Assembly (NCBI GenBank): GCA_047621345.1
Contig: JBLHLW010000011.1
Coordinates: 1 to 64,000, forward strand
From: Actimicrobium sp047621345
GTDB lineage: Bacteria > Pseudomonadota > Gammaproteobacteria > Burkholderiales > Burkholderiaceae_D
DNA length: 64,000 nucleotides
Direction of reading: 5' to 3'
A model generated the notes under the pieces. The model was given only the letters and a program-made list of their open reading frames with translations. It was not told where the DNA came from and searched no databases. The first letter of the stretch is position 1. Every line of letters begins with the position of its first letter. The translations under genes and the position numbers were made by a program. Positions 42,467-50,170 of this stretch are shown here, in pieces.

Positions 42467-45400
42467 TTACAACTGAGTGCGCCGCCGCCGGATGAGCAGG
42501 TACACCGCAGGCACCACGAACATTGACAGCAGCGGTGCCGTGATCATGCCGCCGACCATCGGTGCCGCAATGCGCTGCATGACTTCGGAGCCGGTGCCTG
42601 CACCCAGCAAAATCGGCAGCAGACCAGCAATGATGACGGCCACCGTCATTGCCTTGGGGCGCACCCGCTGTACCGCACCGGCCCGGATCGCTGTCAGCAG
42701 ATCGTCTTCGCTAGTAGCACCGCGCGCCAGACTGGCGTCCCAGGCTTGGCGCAGGTACAGCAGCATGATCACGCCAAATTCGGCCGACACACCCGCCAGC
42801 GCAATGAAGCCGACCGCACTGGCCACCGAGATGTGCTGGTCGAGCAGCCACAGCAACCAGATGCCGCCAGCCAGTGCAAAGGGCAGCGTCGCCATGATCA
42901 GTGCGGCTTCATCGAAACGGCGAAAGGTCAGGTAGAGCAGCAGCGCGATCACGGCTAACGTGGCTGGCACGACGATGCGCAGGCGTTCGGTGGCGCGTTC
43001 GAGGTATTCGAACTGGCCTGACCACGAAATGGCATAGCCCGGTGGCAGCGTCACCTGTTTCGCTACGGCTTGCTGCATCTCGCGCACTGCCGAGCGCAGA
43101 TCGCGTTCACGAATATCTACATAGACCCAGCCGGAGAGTCGCGCGTTTTCGCTTTTCAGCATCGGCGGACCATCGCTGACACGGATCGCGGCCAGATCGC
43201 CGAGACGGATTTGCGCACCACGTCCGGTCAGCACCGGCAAGTCACGCAGCGCACCGACCGAGTTACGCAAGCCTTGCGGATAGCGCACGTTGATCGGGAA
43301 GCGTTGCAGGCCTTCGACCGTTTCGCCGATATTGTCGCCACCGATGGCCGCCGCGACGATGCTCTGCACTTCAGCCAGCGGCATGCCGTAGCGTGCGGCT
43401 GCGGCCCGGTCGATATCGATGTCGATGTAGCGCCCGCCATTGAGTCGCTCGGCCAGCGCAGAACTGATCCCCGGCAGTGGTTTGACGATCTGCTCGATCT
43501 GTTGCGTGAGGCGGTCAATGACTTGCAAGTCCGGGCCCCCCACCTTGATGCCGACAGGACTCTTGATGCCGGTGGCCAGCATGTCGATACGGTTGCGAAT
43601 TGGCGGCACCCACAGGTTGGACAGTCCGGGGACGCGCACGATACGGTCGAGTTCTTCGACCAGCAGCGCCGGCGTCATGCCGGCGCGCCACTGATCGCGC
43701 GGCTTGAAGCGGATCGTGGTCTCGAACATCTCCATCGGTGCCGGATCAGTCGCGGTCTCGGCCCGTCCGGCCTTGCCGAAAACGGTGGCGACTTCCGGCA
43801 CGGTTTTGATCAGCCGGTCAGTCTGTTGCAGCAGTTCGGCCACCTTGCCGATGCCAATCCCGGGTAGTGCTGACGGCATGTACAGCAGATCGCCTTCATC
43901 GAGTGGCGGCATGAATTCGCTGCCCAGTTGTGATGCGGGCCACAGCGTCAGGAGCGTCGCGCAGCAGGCGACGACGACGGTGGTTTTCGGGAAACGTAGC
44001 ACGCCGTCGAGCAAGGGCCGGTAGACCGCACCGAGCCAGCGGTTCATCGGATTGGTGTGCTCGGCCGGAATCCGGCCCCGGATCAGATAGCCCATCAGCA
44101 CCGGAATCAGTGTCACCGACAGCAGCGCTGCGGCCGCCATCGCATACGTCTTGGTAAAGGCCAGTGGCGCGAACAGCCTGCCTTCCTGCGCTTGCAACGT
44201 AAACACCGGTATGAACGACAGCACGATGATCAGCAGTGAGAAAAACAGTGCCGGCCCGACTTCGACAGCGGCATCGCCAATGACCTTCCAGCGTTGCGCC
44301 GGCTGCAGCTTCTGGTCCGGATGATCGTGCTCCCACGCTTCGATGTGCTTGTGGGCGTTTTCGATCATCACGACGGCGGCATCGATCATCGCGCCGATCG
44401 CAATCGCAATCCCGCCTAACGACATGATGTTGGCATTGACGCCTTGCATGTGCATGACAATGAAGGCGGCCAGAATGCCAATCGGTAGCGTGATGATGGC
44501 CACCAGTGCCGAGCGCAGATGGCCGAGGAACAGCGCACAGACCAGCGCTACAACGAGGAATTCTTCCAGCAGTTTTTCATGCAGGTTGCTGACCGCGCGT
44601 TCGATCAGGTCCGAGCGATCGTAGGTGGTAACGACCTCGACACCGGCCGGTAGGCTGCGTTTCAACGTGGCGATCTTGGCTTTTACGGCGGCGATCGTAC
44701 TCAGCGCATTTTTGCCGGAACGCAGGATGATCACGCCGCCGGCGACTTCGCCTTCGCCATTGAGTTCGGCTACGCCGCGCCGCATTTCCGGTCCGATCCG
44801 CACTTGTGCGACATCGCCGAGTCGCACCGCCACGCCGGCATCGCTAGCGCTCAAGCCGATCGCCCGGAAATCCTCAAGGGAGCGAAGGTAACCGTTGGAC
44901 CGCACCATGTATTCGGCTTCGCCCATCTCCAGTACGGCACCGCCGGTTTCCTGATTGGCGCGCTTGACCGCCTCGATCACCTTCTCATGCGTGATGCCGA
45001 ATGCCCGCAGCTTGTCCGGGTCGAGCACGATCTGGTACTGGCGCACCATGCCGCCCAGACTGGCGACTTCGGACACGTCGGGTACGGTCTTGAGTTCCGG
45101 TTTCAGGAACCAGTCCTGTAACGCACGCAACTGCGATAAATCGGTTTTGCCGGTGCGGTCGACTAGCGCGTATTCATAAATCCAGCCGACCCCGGTCGCA
45201 TCCGGTCCGAGCGTACTGCGCGCTTGTGGCGGCATGCGCGCCTGCGCCTGACCGAGCGATTCGAGCACCCGCGAACGGGCCCAGTACGGATCGGTACCGT
45301 CCTCAAACAGCACGTAGACGAACGAATCGCCAAAGAACGAATAGCCACGCACGGTCTTCGCACCCGGCACCGACAGCATCGTCGTACTGAGCGGATAGGT

Positions 45401-45595
45401 GACCTGATCCTCGATCAGTTGCGGTGCTTGCCCGGGATAGCTGGTGCGGATGATGACCTGCACGTCGGACAAGTCCGGCAGCGCATCGAGCGGTGTCTTA
45501 TTAAGCGCCCACAGGCCCCAGCACGTGACGAATACCGTGGCCAGCAAGACCAGCACGCGGTTGGTAATCGACCAGCGGATTAGCAGCGCGATCAT
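42467..45595 (-). CDS. cusA: Copper/silver efflux RND pump CusA
   Basis: The inner-membrane proton-driven pump of the CusCBA tripartite system, exporting Cu(I) and Ag(I). The 1,042 residues have the two-repeat RND layout with 12 helices. Segments such as PPIRNRIDMLATGIKSPVGI and GGRYIDIDIDRAAAARYGMP match CusA of the monovalent-metal HME-RND class, including a Met of the metal relay. The start overlaps the end of cusB by four bases. Confidence 0.95.
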   Translation of the reverse strand: MIALLIRWSITNRVLVLLATVFVTCWGLWALNKTPLDALPDLSDVQVIIRTSYPGQAPQLIEDQVTYPLSTTMLSVPGAKTVRGYSFFGDSFVYVLFEDGTDPYWARSRVLESLGQAQARMPPQARSTLGPDATGVGWIYEYALVDRTGKTDLSQLRALQDWFLKPELKTVPDVSEVASLGGMVRQYQIVLDPDKLRAFGITHEKVIEAVKRANQETGGAVLEMGEAEYMVRSNGYLRSLEDFRAIGLSASDAGVAVRLGDVAQVRIGPEMRRGVAELNGEGEVAGGVIILRSGKNALSTIAAVKAKIATLKRSLPAGVEVVTTYDRSDLIERAVSNLHEKLLEEFLVVALVCALFLGHLRSALVAIITLPIGILAAFIVMHMQGVNANIMSLGGIAIAIGAMIDAAVVMIENAHKHIEAWEHDHPDQKLQPAQRWKVIGDAAVEVGPALFFSLLIIVLSFIPVFTLQAQEGRLFAPLAFTKTYAMAAAALLSVTLIPVLMGYLIRGRIPAEHTNPMNRWLGAVYRPLLDGVLRFPKTTVVVACCATLLTLWPASQLGSEFMPPLDEGDLLYMPSALPGIGIGKVAELLQQTDRLIKTVPEVATVFGKAGRAETATDPAPMEMFETTIRFKPRDQWRAGMTPALLVEELDRIVRVPGLSNLWVPPIRNRIDMLATGIKSPVGIKVGGPDLQVIDRLTQQIEQIVKPLPGISSALAERLNGGRYIDIDIDRAAAARYGMPLAEVQSIVAAAIGGDNIGETVEGLQRFPINVRYPQGLRNSVGALRDLPVLTGRGAQIRLGDLAAIRVSDGPPMLKSENARLSGWVYVDIRERDLRSAVREMQQAVAKQVTLPPGYAISWSGQFEYLERATERLRIVVPATLAVIALLLYLTFRRFDEAALIMATLPFALAGGIWLLWLLDQHISVASAVGFIALAGVSAEFGVIMLLYLRQAWDASLARGATSEDDLLTAIRAGAVQRVRPKAMTVAVIIAGLLPILLGAGTGSEVMQRIAAPMVGGMITAPLLSMFVVPAVYLLIRRRRTQL

Positions 45596-46818
45596 GGCGC
45601 ACTCATCCGGCTGGTGATGCCTTTCAGGCTGGCGTCGGAGTCAATCAGGAACTGGCCCGAGCTGACCACTTTCTGGCCGGCCTCCAAACCGCGCAGGACC
45701 ACGGTCTGTCCGTTTTCTTCGGTACCGGTGGTGATATCAGCCGGCGTGAAAGTACCGCCGTCATTGGCCAGCATCACGACCGTGCGTGTGCCGGTACGAA
45801 TCACGGCTTCGGTCGGTATCAACAACACCGGCGCACCTGCTGGCGCAGAAAATTGCACCGTCGCGAACATGCCCGGCGCCAGCAGTCCGGCCGGATTGGT
45901 CAGTTCGATACGTACCTTCAGTGTGCGGGTCACGGTGCTGACGTCAGGCAGGATGGCATCGACCCGGCCGCTGAATGTCTTGCCGGGCAGGGCTGCAATC
46001 TGTGCGGTCACGGCCATCCCCGGGGTGACCCGTGCGACCAGACTTTCTGGCAGTTCGGCCTGTAGCCAGACTGTGCTGGTGCCATTGATGCGCAGCAGTG
46101 GTGCGCCGGCCATCACGGTACTGCCGGGGCGGATGGATAGTTCGGTGATGACGCCGTTGACTGGCGCGCGCAAGGTCATGCGCGCCTGCACCTTGCCGCT
46201 GCGGGCGATCTGGGCGATCTGCGTGTCATTCATGCCGACCAGCACCATGCGCTGACGTGCGCCGTCGAGCAGCAGTGCGTTATCGGGCAGGCGCTGCACG
46301 GTCAGAAAGTCTTCCTGCGCGGCGACCCACTCCGGCACGGTCAGCTCGACCAGTGTCTGGCCTTGTCGCACCGGGTCCAGTACCGCGCGCACTGGCACGC
46401 GCTCGACAAAGCCGTTCGCGCGCGCCTGTAATACCACCATGTCGCGTTCGTTCCAGGCGACTGTGCCGACGGCGGCGAAGGTCGCCGGCAAGGAGCCGCT
46501 CGTGACCGTGGCGGTGCGCACGCCGAGGTTTTGCTGCATGCGTGGACTGACTGCGACGCCACCGGCGTCGCTGCCGGCATCGGCGTAGACCGGCACCAAC
46601 TCCATGTCCATGAACGGCGACGGACCGGGTTTGTCGAACTTTTGTCCGGGTACCATCGGGTCGTGCCAGTACAAAACTTTCTTGTCAGCGGGCTTGTCGG
46701 CGACGGCGCTGGCAGTAGCTGGCATTGCCATCGACTGGTGTTTGCCTAGCTGATACAGACCGGTGCCGAGGGCGATGGCAGCGATGGCGAGGAGAGGAAA
46801 TAACAAGCGGGTTTTCAT
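45592..46818 (-). CDS. cusB: Copper/silver efflux adaptor CusB
   Basis: The periplasmic adaptor linking CusA to the outer-membrane channel, 408 residues. After a membrane anchor (about 7-25) comes the heavy-metal-binding segment YWHDPMVPGQKFDKPGPSPF (about 50-69) and MDMELVPVY, the CusB N-terminal motif with metal-binding Met and His. The barrel-sandwich and hairpin regions follow. It overlaps cusC and cusA by four bases each. Confidence 0.95.
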   Translation of the reverse strand: MKTRLLFPLLAIAAIALGTGLYQLGKHQSMAMPATASAVADKPADKKVLYWHDPMVPGQKFDKPGPSPFMDMELVPVYADAGSDAGGVAVSPRMQQNLGVRTATVTSGSLPATFAAVGTVAWNERDMVVLQARANGFVERVPVRAVLDPVRQGQTLVELTVPEWVAAQEDFLTVQRLPDNALLLDGARQRMVLVGMNDTQIAQIARSGKVQARMTLRAPVNGVITELSIRPGSTVMAGAPLLRINGTSTVWLQAELPESLVARVTPGMAVTAQIAALPGKTFSGRVDAILPDVSTVTRTLKVRIELTNPAGLLAPGMFATVQFSAPAGAPVLLIPTEAVIRTGTRTVVMLANDGGTFTPADITTGTEENGQTVVLRGLEAGQKVVSSGQFLIDSDASLKGITSRMSAP

Positions 46819-48059
46819 GGTGTGACTCCGGATTCATCGACCAGCAAGAAGTTAAGTTGGGCCCACAGGCGGGCGGCGCTGGCAGCGTGATCGAGGGTCA
46901 TCAAGGCCACCTCGGTTTCATTGCGACGCGCCAGCAGCACGTCGGGTAGCGTGGCTTTGCCGCCGCGCCAGGCAGCTAGCACGGCCGCACTGCGCTGCTG
47001 CGCCAGCGGGATCAGTTCGCTGTCATAGCGCTGGTGACGGGCCCGATCGGTGCGCCACGCATCGAGCAGGTTATGGGTTTGCGCGTCGCGCTCGCGCAGT
47101 GCTTCGTCGCGCTCGGCGCGCGCCTGGTCGACGCTCGACAGGCGAGCTGCCAGCGTGCGGTCTTGCCGGTTAGCCTGATCGAGCTGGAACGGTATCGACA
47201 GGCCAACCGAGAACATATTCGAATAGGCCGGTCCGCGCTGCGCATAGCCGACTTCGATGCTCCAGTCGGATTTTTTTTCGGCGAGTGCCAGTTTGGCGTC
47301 GGCAGCGGCGACCTGTTCCTGCGCAGTGAGTACGGCAATCTGCGATTCGCGCGACAGATCCGGGGCGATGGTGTCGAGCGCAAGGTGATCGATATCGGGT
47401 GGGTCGGACAGCGTGCCGGTGTCGGTGACGCCGGTCCAGCGCGCCAGCATCGTGACGGCGGCGCGCACGCGTTGGGATAACTCATCGCGCTGATCGTCAA
47501 TTTGCACTAGGGCACTGCGCGCGGCCAGCACATCGGCAAGACTGCCGCGACCGCCGCGATAAGCGCCATCGGCAGCGAGAATTTCTTGTTGTGCCTGTGT
47601 GGCTTGCCGTATCACCAGCGCGACTTTTTGCTCGGCGTAATAGCGTTCCAGCCAGGCCACCGCCGTGGCGCGGCGCAGCGTGGCAGCGGCTGCCCGCTGT
47701 TGCGCGTCGGCCTTGTCGGCGGCGCGCAATTGCACGTCGCGGCGCAAGTTGCGTTTATCGCTACCCGTGAGTTCCTGCTGGATGCCGATGCGTCGCATCG
47801 TCATGAAATCGCGCCCGAGGCTGCCGCGGTCAGTGCCGTCGGCCGGGATGTTGTCGATGCCGACCTTCAGGACCGGGTCCGGCAACTGGCCGGCCACAAT
47901 GGCTAACGAACGTGCTGCGTCGGCGGCGGCGTCATGGCTATCGAGCTGGCGGGAATGCGCGAGGGCTTGCTGCTGGGCTGCTGCCAGCGTTAGCGGGGCG
48001 GCATGCAGCGTGCTGGCCGCCAGCAAGGTAAAGGAAAAGAGGACGAACGAATGACGCAT
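46815..48059 (-). CDS. cusC: Outer-membrane efflux channel, TolC family (CusC)
   Basis: A 414-residue outer-membrane efflux protein with a cleavable signal peptide (to about residue 20, LHA). It is predicted to be mostly alpha-helical coiled coil, as expected for the periplasmic tunnel. No lipobox Cys is visible, unlike E. coli CusC. Membership of the cus system rests mainly on operon position and coupling to cusB. Confidence 0.92.
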   Translation of the reverse strand: MRHSFVLFSFTLLAASTLHAAPLTLAAAQQQALAHSRQLDSHDAAADAARSLAIVAGQLPDPVLKVGIDNIPADGTDRGSLGRDFMTMRRIGIQQELTGSDKRNLRRDVQLRAADKADAQQRAAAATLRRATAVAWLERYYAEQKVALVIRQATQAQQEILAADGAYRGGRGSLADVLAARSALVQIDDQRDELSQRVRAAVTMLARWTGVTDTGTLSDPPDIDHLALDTIAPDLSRESQIAVLTAQEQVAAADAKLALAEKKSDWSIEVGYAQRGPAYSNMFSVGLSIPFQLDQANRQDRTLAARLSSVDQARAERDEALRERDAQTHNLLDAWRTDRARHQRYDSELIPLAQQRSAAVLAAWRGGKATLPDVLLARRNETEVALMTLDHAASAARLWAQLNFLLVDESGVTP

Positions 48060-48130
48060 GATTTCTCCGGATAACAGAACGCAACGGCACCGCGCAAGGC
48101 GGTGACACGAGTAGGGTCAGTACCGGAAAA

Positions 48131-48499
48131 TCAGAGCTGGAAGCGGCAGTGCAGGATGGTGTTGGGCGGTGCGGTAGTGCGCGCCAGAACGAAGTCCGGC
48201 AACATGCGACGTGTTGTCGGCGGTGCGGCTGGCGCCAGTTGTTGCACCAGTGCTGCCGGAATGAATAGCGCTGCGTGCGGCGTGCCCGGTTTGTCGGGCG
48301 CCTGATGGCCATCGTGCTGATGGGCATGGCAGAGCGCCGGTTGCACCATGTCCATGTCGGCACAATCCGGTATCACCTGCATGGCTAGACTGCTGGTTTG
48401 CCCCGGACACGCATACGCCGCCAGCGCCAGCTGTGCAAATAGCACGCTGAGCATGGCAACGAGGACGACCAGCAAGCGTCGCAGAGGCAGATTTTTCAT
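48131..48499 (-). CDS. Small exported Cys/His/Met-rich protein ahead of cusCBA
   Basis: A 122-residue protein with a signal peptide or anchor (about 8-28) and a metal-ligand-rich middle (PDCADMDMVQP, CHAHQHDGH). This resembles small periplasmic copper-associated proteins such as DUF2946 members, but I cannot assign the family with certainty. It lies 71 bp before cusC on the same strand and 9 bp after the amidase stop. A role in periplasmic copper binding or delivery is inferred. Confidence 0.65.
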   Translation of the reverse strand: MKNLPLRRLLVVLVAMLSVLFAQLALAAYACPGQTSSLAMQVIPDCADMDMVQPALCHAHQHDGHQAPDKPGTPHAALFIPAALVQQLAPAAPPTTRRMLPDFVLARTTAPPNTILHCRFQL

Positions 48500-48508
48500 G
48501 GCGCGATT

Positions 48509-50107
48509 CTAACCGAATTTCGGCGTCACGCTGGCCTGAAAAGTCGGAGCACGCCGATGCCGGGTCGCCTGCTCGTACGCATAGGCGAGCTTGATCAGCA
48601 TACCTTCGGCATACGCACCGGCGACAAAGGAAATCCCGACGGGCAGACCCATCACGAAACCAGCCGGTACCGTGATGTGCGGATAACCGGCCACTGCCGC
48701 AGGACTCGAAAAGCTTTCGCCGTAGTGATCGGCATTGATCGGATCGGTCAGCCACGCCGGGCCACCGGTCGGCGCAAACAGCGCATCGAGCTTGAATTCG
48801 GCCAGCACTTGGTCGATTCCTTCGGTACGTGCATAACGCTGATTGTTGGCTAGCGCATCGCGGTATTCCTGGCTGTCGAGTCCGCCCTTGGTCTCGGCCC
48901 GTACAAATAATTCCTGATCAAAAAAGGCCATTTCGACAGGCCGATGGATCAGGTTGAAGGCAATCACGTCCTTGAGCGAAGTGACCGCTGCACCTTGCCC
49001 GAATTCGGCCAGATAGGCATTGAGGTCAGCTTTCAGTTCATAGAGCATCACTTCCAGTTCCGAGTCGCCGTACTTGTTGATGTTGGGTAGTTCGACCTCG
49101 ACCAGAATTGCGCCCTTGGCTTTTAGCACCAGCAGCGCGGCATCGGCGATATCTTGCACGAACGGGTTACTGGAACGGGCATTGGTGACGACGCCAATAC
49201 GGGCACCGCGCAAGCCATCGGTGTCGAGGTAACGGGTGTAGTCCTGTGCTTGGCCGGTGTTGTTGGCCGTGACAGCGGTGGCGGCATCGCGCGCATCGAA
49301 GCCGGTCATCGCGCCGAGCAGAACGGCGGTATCGGCGACGCTGCGCGTCATCGGGCCGGGCGTGTCCTGACTGTGCGAGATCGGAATGATGCCGTCGCGA
49401 CTGATCAGTCCGACCGTCGGCTTGAGGCCGACCAGTCCGCATATCGAGGCTGGCGAGGTGATCGATCCATCGGTTTCAGTACCGACCGCAATGGCCGCCA
49501 GACTGGCCGCGATGGCGGCGGCCGAACCGGAACTCGAACCACTGGTATTGCGATCGAGCGCATACGGATTGCGGGTCAGCCCACCGCGTGCACTCCAGCC
49601 CGAGGTCGAGCGGGTCGAACGAATATTGGCCCATTCGCTCAGGTTGGTTTTACCAAGGATGACCGCGCCAGCCGCCCGCAACTGCGTAACCAGAAACGCA
49701 TCGCGCGGTGCCTTGGCACCGATCAGCGCGAGCGAACCGGCGCTAGTCTGCATCGCATCCGCAGTGGCGATGTTGTCCTTGATGAGGACCGGGATACCGT
49801 GCAGCGGGCCGCGTGGACCCGTAGCCTTGCGCTCGGCATCGAGCGCGCTGGCAATTGCCAATGCATCGGGATTGCGCTCGATGACGGCATTGAGATGCGG
49901 TCCGGATTTATCGAATGCCTTGATGCGAGCTAGATAGTGGGTGGTCAGTGCGTGTGATGTCAGCGCGCCGCTGCGCATGGCGGCCTGCAACTGTGCAACA
50001 TCAGCGTCGACTAGGTTGATAGGCGTGTTGGTCGCATCGGCCGGCACGGCGATCGTGCCGATGGCACCGGCGGCAGCGCTCAGCTTGATGAAATTTCTGC
50101 GATTCAT
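48509..50107 (-). CDS. Exported amidase-signature hydrolase
   Basis: A 532-residue amidase of the GatA/amidase-signature superfamily. The Ser-cisSer-Lys triad is recognisable: Lys in VLIKDNI, cis-Ser in NTSGSSSGSAAA and the nucleophile in GTETDGSITSPAS. The start at 50107 gives MNRRNFIKLSAAAGA, a twin-arginine signal, so export is likely; the frame begins seven codons earlier. It is unrelated to AmiE or FmdA and hydrolyses unknown amides. Its neighbours are a TonB receptor and a dipeptidyl-peptidase. Confidence 0.92.
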   Translation of the reverse strand: MNRRNFIKLSAAAGAIGTIAVPADATNTPINLVDADVAQLQAAMRSGALTSHALTTHYLARIKAFDKSGPHLNAVIERNPDALAIASALDAERKATGPRGPLHGIPVLIKDNIATADAMQTSAGSLALIGAKAPRDAFLVTQLRAAGAVILGKTNLSEWANIRSTRSTSGWSARGGLTRNPYALDRNTSGSSSGSAAAIAASLAAIAVGTETDGSITSPASICGLVGLKPTVGLISRDGIIPISHSQDTPGPMTRSVADTAVLLGAMTGFDARDAATAVTANNTGQAQDYTRYLDTDGLRGARIGVVTNARSSNPFVQDIADAALLVLKAKGAILVEVELPNINKYGDSELEVMLYELKADLNAYLAEFGQGAAVTSLKDVIAFNLIHRPVEMAFFDQELFVRAETKGGLDSQEYRDALANNQRYARTEGIDQVLAEFKLDALFAPTGGPAWLTDPINADHYGESFSSPAAVAGYPHITVPAGFVMGLPVGISFVAGAYAEGMLIKLAYAYEQATRHRRAPTFQASVTPKFG

Positions 50108-50170
50108 GGTGGCTCCGTGTTGATGCAATAAAAATCCCCGCCTTGTGAATTCGGCAGGGTGATCACTAGC

